The notes under the pieces are model-generated. The model worked only from the letters and a program-made list of their open reading frames with translations. It was not told the DNA's origin and made no database searches. Below, piece after piece: positions 34,201 to 46,070 of a DNA stretch of 64,000 nt. The stretch is from Cutaneotrichosporon cavernicola. Lineage: Eukaryota > Basidiomycota > Tremellomycetes > Trichosporonales > Trichosporonaceae. The DNA lies in assembly GCF_030864355.1 (NCBI RefSeq), contig NC_083394.1, positions 3,224,001 through 3,288,000 on the forward strand. The letters are read 5' to 3'. A program made the position numbers and the translations under genes. Positions within the stretch are counted from its first letter, which is position 1, and each line of letters begins with the position of its first letter.

Positions 34201-35605
34201 CAGCGAGATCCAGGAGATGCGCCGCAAGTTCTTCGACAGCGATTCGTCGCTCTTCAAGGCTATCGCTGGGCGAGTTGCCCCGCTGATCCGGCCCGCGCCG
34301 TATGAGGCCGCGCCACTGTGGGAGACGGTGCTCCTCACCGCTGGGCAGTCGGGCTCGCCCGCCGGCGAGGGCGCGTCCGCGTGGCTGTCGTCCAAACTCC
34401 TCACGCCGAACCGCGGCCCAAGAGTGCTCGATGGGGTCTACTACCATGGCGACGTCGGCTTCCGCTCCTCGACCACGGACGTGGGAGGTAGATTGCCTGG
34501 CTCGTCCTATACGGGCCTGTACATCTTCGAGGCGCCGCTCATGACGCTCAACACGGTCGCCAGATCGCGAAATATCGACGATGCAGGCGATCGCCTCGAA
34601 GCTGCCGCCGGCGCGGTCCAGCAGGGCTCCCGCTATCGTGCGGGGCTGATCATCCTGACGTGGGAGTCCGAGAGCCTCGAGGACGTGGTTCTGCGCCTGG
34701 GCATCGAGCATGATGTCGAGCAGTTCGAGCACGTCGCAGCCGTGTCAATCCACAACCCCCAGACGTTTGGGACGCTGTTCTCAGCGGCGCTCCGCACCGT
34801 TATCCCCGCCGACCCGCGCAAAGCGCAGGTCAATGTCGCGTTGCACGACATCGCCGAGCGCATGCATGCAGCCTACCTAGAGCTGCTGCATGTCGCGGAC
34901 AATATCTTCACCGAGTTCCCTACGGAGCCGCGTCTCGTCCCAGTCGCCGTACAGGCCGCGTACGACCTGCTGTCCTCCCTCCCACTCGCGATCGAGGAGC
35001 AGGTCGCCGAGTTCGGCGAGGCCGACGACTCGACGTACGTTCGGCCCGCGCTGCCGCACTTCGACCCGCCCGCATCCTGTGATGCGGTGTCCGTCGCCGA
35101 GTCACTGCAGGCGTACATGGCCCAGCCCGAGCTCGGGGCAGGCGTCGCTCTTGCCTGCGCGGAACTCCGGGACGCTGTAGCCCACTCCCGTACACTCCCG
35201 GTGCGGCAGGTGCTTGAAGCGCTCGGCGTGCACGTAAGCGAAGGTGTGCGGTACGCAACACTCCGCCTCGAACAGTGGCTCGACGACCCGCACCATCTTC
35301 ACGCGGCGGACACAATCGAGAGGAAGATCCTGCGCGACGTGAGAGCCGCCGCGGGCGCCGCAGTCCGGAGCTTGGCGGAAGAGGCAATGCTTGAGCGTGC
35401 GCGTGTGACGGCTCTTCCCCCCTCCCCGCCCTTGACGCCGAGTACGACGAGTGGAGTGAAGCGTGCACGCGAGGACGACTTTGATCCCGTCAAGGCCAAG
35501 TCTGCTCGACTTGCGGCCTTGATTGCGGGCGCTAAGAAGGGCCTCGCAACGAGTCAAGCGGCCGTCGGGGCAGCAGAGAGCGGCAAGATGTGGCGTTTCT
35601 ACTAG
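31253..35605 (+). CDS. SAC3: Nuclear mRNA export factor Sac3/GANP
   Basis: Five exons, 31253-31375, 31410-31583, 31619-31741, 31776-32733 and 32769-35605, encode about 1404 residues. Sac3 is the scaffold of TREX-2, linking SAGA and nuclear pores during mRNA export. The SAC3/GANP domain covers roughly residues 55-370: GTCEDMCSEYEREFRE, then RRIDHAKAVAAYTRSDAG, LRAPSALVRSLDYLVNEIM, RDRTRAIRKEFTLQ and LIKEDHVPYLLSCLAEIRLREMRRSA-type repeats. After the domain come FG-like motifs (SAFGQ, SAFGT, SAFGP) in a Ser/Ala/Pro-rich linker at about 540-610, then a helical region containing RAREVFNELLADHVRSEL, resembling the CID that binds Sus1/Cdc31 (inference). The C-terminal third is mixed alpha/beta and less familiar. 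Introns 1 and 2 end in tandem NAG acceptors (ACAGCAG, ACAGAAG), so one residue at each join is uncertain. Confidence 0.92.
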
Positions 35606-36005
35606 TAGTGCGATTGATGCATGTAGATTGTACAGTGAGAGTTGTGCGAGTGATAGGCTCTAGGCATGTGGTGAAGGTAAACAGCACTGTGACACTGTTC
35701 CAAAGTCCACCCTCACCGCGCCGTTCAATCACGAAGATGAACCGTGCTGTTATTGTATGAGCGTACGTCGGCTGGGGTTCTGGGCACTTGTGGGTGAGGA
35801 TTCGTGGTGATCCAAGTCATTTTCGAGGCATAGCACTGTTCATATGATAGTCTGAACCCCACTGTGAAAGTGGTTACAGGATGCGCGACCACAGCGGCAT
35901 TCATCGGCCCAAAAACCCCCACCGCAGCACATAGCCACTTGTTCCCAAAGCGAGTTCTTACTAGCGCTTGAGAATAATGCAGATGTTAACGAATGGTCTA
36001 TTGAG
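35606..36005. other. Convergent 3' flanks of SAC3 and DNAJC11-like gene
   Basis: A 400-base spacer with no gene visible. Confidence 0.5.
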
Positions 36006-38094
36006 CTACTCGACAGCATGTTCCCTAACCGGCGCCCTAAGCGCACTAACATCATCCACCTCGACCTCATGTACCTTGCCATTAAACAGATACCGTACCC
36101 TCAACCGTTTATTCTCGCCAATACACGGATCGTAGAAGCCGAGGAGGTTGTACTTTGCCGGTCCGGCGGGGATGTAGAGCTTCGAGTCGGCCACAAGTGC
36201 CTGTACGGGGACAGTGACGTCTGTGACGACGGGGTAGCCGTCCTCGTCCTCCTCTCGCATGCCGCGGGGGGTGAAGGAGGTGGCACGGCCATAGTAGGCG
36301 TCGAGGATGACTAGGCCGTTGCGGGCGCGTTCAGATTGCGCTTTAGAGGCAACGGCACGTTCCATTAGAAGAATGGCTTCTTGGGCCTCTTGGCGTTTCT
36401 GGGTGATGTAATTGGCGTGTTCGGCGCGGAGGCGTTTGATGCGGCTGCAGTTAGCCAGAGTTCGGAGTGCGGCTTCTCTCCCGCTCTGTTCTCTGCGCAT
36501 ACGTGGTCCTTGGCAGCCAGATACCTTGACCAACCCCCACCCCACCCACGATCGCTGGTGGCCAGCCACTCACCGCTCAATGCGCTTCTGCTTCCGCGGC
36601 ACCATCCACCAGTGGTAGAACCCAGCCCATCCCGCAATAGGCAGAACCGTAGACCAGAAAACGACGTGTGGATTCGCGTCGAAAGACAGGAGGATCGGGA
36701 TACGAATCCGCTGTCCCACCCTTCCGAAATGGAGCACGAGGCGCACCCCCGAAGACGCGACCTTGACCATTGCTCCAACCCTTGTCGATTCCGTAACCCG
36801 CGCCGTGCCGTCCATGAACCCATTCACGCCGTCCATGATATCAAGCCCCGCGCCGAGCTTGAGTCTGAGCCCGGCAATAAAGGTCGTATAATCCGCAGTA
36901 ATCGCCGACGAAGTGAGCCCCGCAGCAGCCTCGACTGTCCATCCGCCCTTACCGCCAATGCCGGCATTCGTAACTCCAACCGACATGGAACCGGAATCCT
37001 GGAGTGCGAGTTCCTCTGGAATCTGCGCTCCCCACGGTCCAAGAGCCCAAAATCCAGTCGAATAGTTGACGAACCCAGTGGTGGTGGGCCATAACTGCCG
37101 TCCTAAAGTCATGGTGAGGCGAGGCGGAGCGGCCCAGTTCTGTTGAATTGCATTGACAGTCACAAAAGTCATCTCGTCGTGCGTGTAGTTTGCCTTGACG
37201 CTGGTGATGCGGGGGAAGAGGACTGACTGCGAGACTTGTCCCCATAGGCGGGGAGAGAACTGGTGCCGCACGGTACCGCTGACATTCGCACCGCCGTGGC
37301 CGTTCATCGCGGCCATCGTGCTCTCCACCACCAGCTGGGTGTTGTCCGAGATTGGCGTCTCGAACGAGTGCTTGAGAGTCGTCTGACCGACTGCAAGGCG
37401 TCGAGCACGGCCGACGATCGAATGGTCGATCTTGCCTTGCGGATCGTCAAAGACAGAGACAGGGAGGAATACGCCGCGCGCGTCGAACGTGACGTTGAGC
37501 TCGCCCTGGGGTCAGCCGCCAAGGTCATTTGGGTCGGAGTGGGCGCGGTACAGTCAGAGCGCTGGTTTGCACTGCGCCATCCAATGTGTCCCAACTCACC
37601 TTGGAGTTGACAAGCGCCTCAGCGTCCAGCTTGCGCTTAACATCCCCCTGCCTCTCGTAATGCCTCCTCATCTGAGCCGGGCTCATATTCCGCGGTCCAA
37701 CTTCCCAACTAGTCCGCAATCCCTCCTCTCCAAACATGTCGTACACAGTCCGGCGCGCAGGATCAGTCAACACCTCATGGGCGCGCTGGATATCCTGGAA
37801 CCGACCGTGTGCGGCCCGGCGACGCTCCTCATCTGGCTGCTTGTCGGGATGGAACTGGGCTGCGAGGGTACGGTATCGCTGTTGGATCTCTGCGTTTGAT
37901 GCATCGCGCGGAACGTTGAGGATCGCGTATAGCCCGTCCGTTGTTGCCGAGTCCAAAAACTCACGCGGAGATTGGGAAGTGTCCAGAAGCGGAGGGGAGG
38001 CGGTTGATGGATCTGAAGGTTGGAGAGGGCCGTCCGCACCGCCTGGGAAGCGGCGGTAGAAGGCCGCTGAAGGGCCGGGGTCGATTGACGCCAT
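36006..38094 (-). CDS. DNAJC11: DnaJ co-chaperone, DNAJC11-like mitochondrial protein
   Basis: Three minus-strand exons, 38094-37600, 37505-36574 and 36444-36006, encode about 621 residues. The J domain is at residues 54-121 (LYAILNVPRDASNAEIQQRYRTL) with the HPD tripeptide in QFHPDKQPDEE. The middle part is beta-rich with repeated Gly and aromatic residues, as in DNAJC11, where it resembles a beta-barrel fold. The C-terminus has the DUF3395 signature: RAEHANYITQKRQEAQEAI, then NGLVILDAYYGRA, DVTVPVQALVADSKLYIP and KYNLLGFYDPC. In animals DNAJC11 associates with the MICOS/SAM mitochondrial bridging complex. Intron 1 (94 nt) and intron 2 (129 nt) are longer than usual here. A C-terminal hydrophobic helix may lie near VVFWSTVLPIAGWAGFYHWW. 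Confidence 0.92.
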
Positions 38095-38233
38095 CGTTGA
38101 TGGTGAGGAGTTGAGATGCGCTTGGACGGGGTTCGGGAAAGGACGTCATGAAGTTGCTGGAATGGAATGGACGCGTAACTCCGTCGGCGGACACGTGGTT
38201 GGGTGGAGGTGGACTGTCATGGAAGACAAGTAG

Positions 38234-38278
38234 GGATTAGGAGGATTAGGAGGATTAGGAGGATTAGGAGGATTAGGA
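38234..38278. repeat. Five perfect tandem copies of GGATTAGGA
   Basis: Five exact 9-base units lie 140 bases upstream of the DNAJC11-like start. They contain TTAGG but not the TTAGGG-type telomere unit with constant period, so an interstitial telomere is unlikely. Confidence 0.85.
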
Positions 38279-39463
38279 TAGGTCACATTAGGTTATTGCG
38301 ATGGATTAGCACCGGCTTTTAATGTACTTGTTGCGGTGAGCTAGGTGCATTCAATAGTGACCACAGACTTGGATAATGAGCAGTAATAATAAACTGGTAC
38401 AGAGAGACCGTGTTCTCTGAAGCGACATGGGCAGGGAATCAAGCAGCAGAACGATCGCTTGAATCGGTTTGCCCACGGCATCGGTTTGCTCAAGCATCAG
38501 TTTGCTCAAGGCTATGGCTCTCTGACCCATTTTAGAATGAAGGGTTCTCGACCTTGTGCGCTACTAGAACATAGTTCTGGCGGGTGTAGCGGTAGAATAA
38601 CTGGGTCCAGAAACTCAAGTCTGCCGACTCCCCATTCCGCAGTGGCTCTGTTTCTACCAGTGGAGAAGCCAGTCCCTCGGCGCTGATCTGGTCAGTGGGC
38701 AATTGGGCAAGCTTGAAGGCGGCCCAGTTTTCTGGGAGGGGCTTGAATATGATGGGAGTGAGGGTGGTGGTTCATTGGGACGCTGTATTGTTTCGTCTCG
38801 CGCTTGGGGGATATGTTTCATGAACAATGTTGAATGTATTGTCTTTGCGGTGAGACCCGACAGAATGGCTGGGAGTAACAAGAGCAAGTCCCCAAACTGG
38901 ATAGGATACGCGTGCATACACATACATGTACAGTGTAGGTTGAGGACGTTGTTCCAGTTCCGCCTCGCCAATGATATGTCGTGCGGAAGTGAGTTTGCAA
39001 GTGCGGAACGGGGGGCATCGACCTCGACCTCGCCACCCCCCTTCACGAACGATGAATCTACAAACCCCACATACACAGATCTGTCCCTGAGGCATCCAAC
39101 CTCACCGAACTAGTTGAATTATAGCCTAGACAGTGGCTTGAGCAGCCCTGGGTGGTTAGGGACGCGAACGTACGGCTGTTGTGTGGGGAAGTAAGGAGTG
39201 TCAAGATCTTGGTTAGATCTGGATCTTGACTTTTTACCGGCGTTCCCAGTTGGATAGGGATGTTACGATCGTTATGGACAGAGGTTTGAGGTTGGTGAGC
39301 AGAGTGGGTCTGCCTGCTGTCGGAATGTCAGTCATGCGGACTACCTCGGTAGATCACCCCTGTACCCTTCCCATACCCTCCCCGTGGGTCGACTACCAGT
39401 TCGGTGGCGGTGGGCAGAGGGTAGAGTGAGTCTCAGGTGGTCAGTCATCGGTGGACTGTCAGA

Positions 39464-39550
39464 TCGTGAGCTCGTGAGCTTTGAGCTTTGTGAGCTTTGT
39501 GAGCTTTGTGAGCATCGTGCGCATCGTGCGCATCGTGAGCATCGTGAGCT
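39464..39550. repeat. Nested GTGAGCTTT / GTGCGCATC microsatellite
   Basis: Units of 9 bases (GAGCTTTGT, then GCATCGTGC or GCATCGTGA) follow each other. They produce periodic Glu-Leu-Cys or Ser-Phe-Val strings in shadow frames. Confidence 0.75.
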
Positions 39551-39694
39551 TCCCTCGCCCCTCTCTTACCCCACGTGTCTCTACCAACCCCTCACAGACC
39601 CTCTCTCTCCACTCACCACTCGCTTCGCTCGTGGCTCGTGGCTCGTGTCTCGTGGCTAGCCGCTCTACTTGTACATCTAGTCAAACATGAATCC

Positions 39695-41892
39695 CTACGA
39701 CAGCAGCGGCACAAGCACGCCCTCCTCTGCGCGCATGGCCTCGCCAAGACCCACATACTCCTGGAGGCAACCTGGGTTACGCAGCGTGGCGGGGTTGATA
39801 GCGGCGACGGGTGCACCGTTGATGACCTTGCGAATCGGTACCTCGATCTTCTTGCCTGTCAGTGTCATGGGAATATCCGACACCTGGACGATACGGGCCG
39901 GCACGTGGCGCGCCGACCGCGCCGACCTAATCGCTCCCTTGATGAGCTTGAGGCACTCGTCGTCGAGGTGCTTTCCCTCATACATCTTGACGAAGAGGAC
40001 GACCTTTTCGTCATTCCCTCCATCAACAAGCAGGCCGACGACGAGGGTCTCCTCGATACCGTGGGCGGCAAACGTCGGGTTCTCCAGGACAGAGTAGATG
40101 TCCATCGGGCCGAAACGGATGCCTTGGGGGTTCAGGACACCGTCGGAACGGCCGAGGAAGATAAGGCCGCCAGAGTTGCCGGAACGAGAGCGGGTGATCT
40201 TGACAAAGTCGCCGTGGTACCAGTTACCCTCGTCGTCCTTGAAGTAAGAGTCGAGGAAGCGTTGCTGCGCCGCGTCAATGTCGGCCTGCGCAATGTTTTT
40301 TCCATCAGGTAGGTATTCCTTTGGAAGGGGCCAGAAACCAACTGGCTCGATTGGGAAGGCCTCGCGCACGATGAGCTCGCCAGGAATCTCGTGAGAGTCG
40401 GCCGAAGTCGAGTCGAGGTAGAACCCGAGCTGGCGGCACTGGATCTCTCCCCGGAAGACGGGGAGAGCGGTGCAGCGGCCCGCAAAGACCGAACAGATGT
40501 CCGTGCCGCCCGAGACTGAACCAAGGAGCAGGTCCTTCTTCACGTTGGCGTAAACAAAGTCAAAGAGGTCCGAGGCGAGAGGAGAGCCAGTCGACAAGAT
40601 CTGGCGCAGGCGAACGAGCCTGTGTTTCTTGCCCACGTCGGGGTACACCTTGCTGACCATCTCGATGTACTTTGCCGAGGTGCCAAAGATCGAGACGTCG
40701 TGCTCGTCAATTAGGTTCCAGCACGTCGCCGGGTCCTTGAGCGGCGAGCCGTCGTACAGCAGGATGGTTGCGCCGGTCGCGAGGCCAGCGATCAGGTATT
40801 GGTACATCATCCAGCCAGTGGTGGTGTACTGGAAGAAGACGTCGCCGCGACCAATGTCTCCTTGGATGTGGTGCTCGCGCAGGGCATCAATCAGCATTCC
40901 GCCGGCGCGGTGCACGATTGCCTTGGGCTTGCCGGTTGTGCCGCTCGAGAAGAGGATCCAGATCGGGTCGTTGAACCCGATACGCTCAAACGTTGGGGTG
41001 CTGACTTGGTGATTGACAAAGTGGGACCACTTGTGCAGCTTGGTGTGGCCATCGTGCCATCCCTCGATGAAGAGGCTGACGTTGGAATTGTCGTCCAGCT
41101 CATCGGGGAGGTGGTTGATGATGACCGTGTTGGCGGGTGGGTGAGAAAGCGAGGCAAACAGGCGCGGGAGGAGCGGCAACTGAGGGTGGTGCTTCTGGTT
41201 GTACACACAACCGTTGGACACGACGAGGAGGTGAGGCTTGATCTGTTGTTAGTTTTAAGCTTAGAAATTAAGAAGCCGAAGCCGAAGTAAGTGTCGGCGC
41301 GACTAACCTGCTCCAGGCGCTCAATCACGCCGTCGACACCAAAGTCGGCGGCGGCCGACGAAAAGATCGCACCAAGCGAAGTCGTAGCGAGTAAGGTAAC
41401 AGCCGCCTCGAGACGGTTTCCACCCCAGTAAGCGACACGGTGGCCCTTCTGGACACCAGCGGCCTTCATACCAGCCTGGGCCTGGGCGACGAGACCCAAA
41501 AGCTCCTTCTGGGTGACCTCGCGAGGTGCGGGCTTGAAAGTGGGGGTGTGCTCGCACGTGTCGATGATCGCCACGTCGCCAGGGTGCATGGTAGCATTGC
41601 GGAGCTGGTTCTCCGCCCAGTTGACACGCGCACCAGTGAACCACTTGGGGTTATCCTTGGGCCTCGCGGCGGCGTCCACGAATGGGCCGGGACCCTTGTC
41701 GCCAATAACGCCCTCCCAGTCCCAGACCTCGCTCCAGAACTCGCCGCGGTTCGCACACGACCACCGCCAAAAGTCCTCGTACGTGTCGAGCTGGACGCGG
41801 TACTTTTTGGAAATGTGTGCCGCGAGCCTGGAAGCCTGGGCGGCCTCAGGGTGGGTAGGTGCCCATAGCTGGTCGGGGTCTGTTGAGGTCAT
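39695..41892 (-). CDS. AACS: Acetoacetyl-CoA synthetase
   Basis: Two minus-strand exons, 41892-41308 and 41242-39695, with a 65-nt intron, encode about 710 residues. It activates acetoacetate to acetoacetyl-CoA in the cytosol using ATP, feeding sterol and lipid synthesis. The N-terminal ACAS domain is visible (TYEDFWRWSCANRGEFWSEVWD, WFTGARVNWAENQL). The AMP-binding motif FSSGTTGKPKAIVH is intact, with TTTGWMMYQYLI, GGTDICSVF and WYHGDF following. The C-terminal acyl-adenylate lysine region reads LTGKKIEVPIRKVING. The pairing of ASTS-type features with acetoacetate-family motifs (FRGEIQCRQLG) favours acetoacetyl- over acetyl-CoA synthetase. Length is normal for the family. Confidence 0.93.
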
Positions 41893-42875
41893 GATGGATG
41901 TGGAAGATTGAAGAGGGGGGGTTTCTAGGGATGATGTTAGTAGTCGTTTAGATGGCCTGAAAGATGGTTTCGACTAAAGCAAGTGGGCTTGAGTTCCGCT
42001 GTGAACCGCGGTCGGTTGGGCCGGATCTTCTACTCCGTCACTATGTGACTTTGTGAAAGCTGGGCCCCGCGTATCATCGAGTCGCGTTGGGGTATCAAAA
42101 AGGTCCGAGCTGACATCTCGGCCCGCTCAACACAAGTTTCAACCCCCCAACCGAGCCGACAACCCATCCGCGGATAAACCAGCTTGTAAGGGCCTCCCTC
42201 GCCAATCTACACGTGCTTATGTCGGGGTGGGTTTAAATAATGTCAACTCTACCCCCCACGTGTTTAATGAGCTTAAATGGACTACCCAAATAAAGAGTTT
42301 GGTCATAACGTGCTAGTCACGTGACTTAGGCTCGATTTGTTCCATCCGTTTGCGTTCCACAACTGTTGCCGGGAGCAGATCCATCAGGATTCTGCACATG
42401 GGGTTGCACGTTGCACATGGGCATAGTGGGCAAAGTTGGTGGGGCCCAGACATCCGCTTAGTACGCACGTACTCGTTCTACCACCACTACGCACGGCATG
42501 AATGACGATACTGTCCACGACATCCAACACACCTCACCTCCTTGCTAACTAGCTCATCTCTCACTAAACACAGAGCACACTACTGCATCGGAACCCCAAC
42601 ACCCCCACACCAGGGCCGATCGAGCATAACCCTTCGTCTCGCGCTAGTCTCGACGCCACGCACCACTCAAGTGCCCTAGTTCCTAGCTGAGACGACTCTA
42701 TCGATCACACGACCCAACGTGAGATCGAGATCGCGTGAGGCAATTCAAACAAACGGCACCCTTACTGCTATCTCACATCCGCAGTAGCCGCTTCGCATCT
42801 CCTAGTCTCTCCGCCGCTCCGTCGTCGGTTCCGACCCGTCTCATCCCGATTCCGATACCCGAGTCTCTTGGCGTG
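41893..42875. promoter_or_regulatory. Divergent promoter AACS / EamA transporter with E-box palindrome
   Basis: Close to 1 kb lies between two divergent start codons. A perfect GTCACGTGAC palindrome sits at 42316-42325, and another CACGTG near 42258. The last 150 bases are open in the transporter's frame, but the first ATG of that frame is at 42876. Confidence 0.45.
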
Positions 42876-44262
42876 ATGGTGCTGGACACGCTCGAGAAAG
42901 CCTCGCTCCGGGTCGCGCACCGCGCGCGCGCAGCCCTCCCCCCAACGCTTGTCCACCTCTACGACACCAACTTTGGGCTGACCCTCATCGCGCTCGCTCA
43001 GTTCTTCTTCGCGAGCATGAGCATTAGCGTAAAGTGGTTGATGGAGACGACGAATATGAGCACGCTCACGCTCATCTTTGTGCGGATGGGTATTACGGGC
43101 ACATGTTGCTGGGTCACACTACTGTTGCAGAGAGACCCCCACCCTTTCCTTGGTCCACCTGGGATTAGGAAATTACTGCTACTGCGCGGCTTTGCGGGCT
43201 TCTCGGGGTTGCTGTGCGCGTACCAGGCTCTGAGGGGGTTGAGGGTTAGCGACGCCGTCACGATCGGATTCCTCACGCCCAGCGTGACTGCTCTCTTTGG
43301 TTGGGCTGTCCTGGGAGAGAGCTTTAGCTTTCGCGAGGCCGTGTCTGGTCTCGTCTCGCTCTTCGGCGTCGTCCTCATCTCCCGACCACCTTTCTTGTTC
43401 GCGTACAACCACGACAATGCACCTTCCATCGAACCTGAGGCGGCAGGGCCCGCGCGCGTGCGCCTTGGAGCCAATGTGATGGGCGACGAAGACAGCGCCG
43501 CCCGCATGATCGGCGCGACGTGGGCTGTGGTCGGCGTGTCCTTCTCCGCCACGGCTTACCTCACCATTCGTCACATCGGGACGCGCGCAAGTGCACTTCA
43601 TTCCATCTCTTATTTTTCGATGGTGTGCACAATCGCTACAGGATTGTATGTCCCGCTAATATCAATGCTGATGTTAGTGCGATGCTCGTGTTCCCGCAAA
43701 ACCTCGAGTGGCCAAAGGACGTTTATGGCTTCTGCCTCGTCTTCCTGATCGGCGTGTTCGGCTTCTGCGCACAGGCCCTCCTCACTTACGGCCTCCAGAA
43801 CGAAAAGGCCGGTCGGGCCGGACTGGCAATGTACCTCCAGATCTTCTTCGCCGTCATCCTTGAGCTACTCCTGTTCCAGACGATACCGTCCTTCATGTCG
43901 TTCCTCGGCACGGTCATCATCCTCTCCTCAGCAGCCTGGGTCGCTGTGAGTTTTTACTAACCCATCATTACTGACCCCAGATGTCGTCGCTCAAGAGCAA
44001 GCCGCCGCCAGCGGTGTCGGATCCAGAGTCGCGGCCTATCTCGCGCACCCCCTCGCCAATCCCAGAGGGGACCCGTACCATTCGTGGAGAGCATTACGAC
44101 TATGCGTCCGTGCCCACTGACGAGCGACACGAGCGGCGGGATCGGCGCTTCTCAAACACGACGTCGCTCTCGACATCATCAGAAGCGTTTGTCACCAGAC
44201 GCTTGTCACAATCGCCCCTTCCGCGGACCGAGTTGTTGCCCCGCCATTCAACGGGGCATTGA
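42876..44262 (+). CDS. EamA/DMT-family membrane transporter
   Basis: Three exons, 42876-43645, 43678-43945 and 43981-44262, encode about 439 residues. About ten hydrophobic helices in two EamA repeats are visible: first repeat from LTLIALAQFFFASMSISVKWL through VSGLVSLFGVVLI, second from ATWAVVGVSFSATAYLTI through FLGTVIILSSAAWVA. Short motifs typical of drug/metabolite transporters include FVRMGITG, FLTPSVTALFGWAVLGESF and AGLAMYLQIFFAVILELLLF. The last exon encodes a hydrophilic Ser/Pro/Arg-rich tail of 94 residues, presumably cytosolic. Introns are 32 and 35 nt, among the shortest here. The frame is open upstream of 42876, so a longer N-terminus from an unseen exon cannot be excluded. Substrate is unknown. 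Confidence 0.85.
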
Positions 44263-44990
44263 ACGTGGCCAGGATGTTGTCTTGCTCCGAGCAGAGCATC
44301 GTGTATACTACTGCATCTTGGCATGTCCTGTATTTCATGGATGGTGTGTTATTGCGTGTTCTGTGTGCAGAGGAGATGTGCGGGCACACATGTGCTGGCG
44401 CATGACCTGAGGTGAGTGACTGTGGTATTTGCAGTGCAGTGTGGGGCCGGTCTCGATCATTCTGACCAGGACTCGTCCTAAACTGAATGGTCAGATCACG
44501 GGTCGATGGTGAGGGAGGCGCCGCCTCCGCCTCCCTCCTCCCGGTCACTCCCGCCTTCAAAGGCCATTCAAAGGCGGCGAGCGCCAACCGGTCCAGGATA
44601 CCAATTGCGGACCCTGCAGACCGTTCCCGTCCTACTCACCGCAAGTCGCGAGAAGGAACGAGCCAGCCGGACGTGGCTCGCCTATTGCATGGCCAGCGTC
44701 GATTGGACCATCTTGCCGGGGTACAGTGGAAGCCCATGGCCATAGCACCTTAGGGGGTTAGTAACCCTGCCACAGTCAGCTTTCTTCCAACATTTGTCTT
44801 CCAAACGGAACTCCCGGGCATGCTTCGTCTGCAAGAGTATTCTAGTGCACCGAAGCTGAAGTTGCACCTCTGCACTTCTGGTCCGTTTTTGCAAACATGA
44901 CCAATACCCAGACGCCGGACTGCACGAGGTCGCCTAAACCAACAATGGCGAACGGAGTAGCCGTGGACGTGATCACATCACAACCCCGGG

Positions 44991-45045
44991 CTTGGTCTTG
45001 GTCTTGGCATTGGTCTTGGTCTTGGCCTTGGTCTTGGTCTTTGTC
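44991..45045. repeat. GGTCTT hexamer microsatellite
   Basis: Imperfect GGTCTT/GGCCTT/GGCATT units run for about 55 bases. Confidence 0.8.
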
Positions 45046-45439
45046 CATCAGACGAGCAAAGGGGCATAGATGCCTGAGTAAATACCTGGCTGGCGGAGCC
45101 CGCAGCAAAGCGACGCGACCAGCGCTCTCCCCACTGTCCACCAACCGCGAACCCCGACGGTGAACGGACCAAACATAATACAGAAACAGCAGTACATGCG
45201 CAGACGAGAACCGCCACTAACGTATCCGACAAGAACCGCCACCTGATTGTCGCCTATCGCTTGCCCACTCATAATTATCAACGTTTGTGATAAGCGCGTC
45301 GATGCGGAGGGGCGCAGCTTGTCCATATTTCACAGTTCAACAGATTGTCTATGCTACCCCTCTGCTTTGTTTTCGCGCATGAACCTCTGATGATTGTATG
45401 CATTCCCTAAGCATTCAGGTGGGATACACCTCACAGACA

Positions 45440-46070
45440 TTTGATAGGTTTGGAAATGTACAATTGACCTGGGAGAATAATGGCTCACTGTGATTCAAGT
45501 TTGTGCGCCATGTTTGCCCTAAAGGTATGATCGGCGCTCTGGAACTGCCGCGCACTGACCTACCCTCTGAACGGCGCCGACGATGACGCTGACGCTGATG
45601 GTGACGGTGGCGCTGACGGTGACGGTGACGGTGACGTTTGATAGGTTTCGGAAAGGTACAATTGACCGGCTCACTGTGATTCAAGTTTGTGCGCCATGTT
45701 TGCCCTAAAGGTATGATCGGCGCTCTGGAACTGCCGCGCACTGACCTACCCCCTGAACGGCACCGACGATGGCGCTGACGTTGATGGTGACGGTGGCGCT
45801 GACGGTGACGGTGACGCTGACGTTTGATGGATCACCGTGAGCCGGTCAATTGTACCTTTCCGAAACCTAAGAAAGGTACAATTGACCGGCTCACGGTGAT
45901 CCAAGTCCGTGCGCCATGTTTGCCCTAAGGTATGATCGGCACAATGGAACTGCCGCGCACTGACCTACCTCCTGAACGGCGCTGAGGATGACGCTGACTC
46001 TGACGCTGATGCTGACCGTGATGGTGATGCTGGCGTTGACGATGACGCTGACGCTGATTATAACTTGGTA
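45440..46070. repeat. Three-copy tandem repeat, about 186-197 bp per unit
   Basis: Unit 1 starts near 45440 and unit 2 at 45637. Unit 3 resumes at about 45870 after an inverted insertion. Each unit has the order TACAATTGACC, CTCAC-GTGAT-CAAGT, TGCGCCATGTTTGCCC, AAGGTATGATCGGC, GGAACTGCCGCGCACTGACC and then a GACGCTGACGGTGACG minisatellite. Copies differ at scattered sites, so the array is not a recent assembly duplicate. Units read as Arg/His/Gln-rich strings in minus-strand frames, with no protein evidence. Confidence 0.85.
45828..45903. repeat. Perfect 33-bp inverted repeat with 10-nt loop
   Basis: The left arm starts TGGATCACCGTGAGCCGGTC and the right arm ends GACCGGCTCACGGTGATCCA. They are exact reverse complements over 33 bases around the loop CGAAACCTAA. 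The right arm is the start of tandem unit 3; the left arm is an inverted copy of it. The structure could extrude as a hairpin. Confidence 0.9.

Larger units (their letters stand above)
38095..39694. other. 1.6-kb intergenic region
   Basis: No supportable gene. Contains the GGATTAGGA tandem repeat (38234-38278) and a GAGCTTTGT/GCATCGT microsatellite cluster (39464-39550). Open frames here lack motifs. Confidence 0.5.

Noticed and set aside
36381..37094. 237-codon plus-strand open frame
   Set aside because: Overlaps the DNAJC11-like gene in antisense and has no motif or plausible start.
38234..38278. Interstitial telomere
   Set aside because: The period is 9 with GGATTAGGA, not the TTAGGG or TTAGGGGG unit, and it is surrounded by normal genes.
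45415..45741. Repetitive Arg/His-rich protein on the minus strand
   Set aside because: It arises from the tandem repeat units; the copies are not kept in one frame and no start or codon bias supports it.
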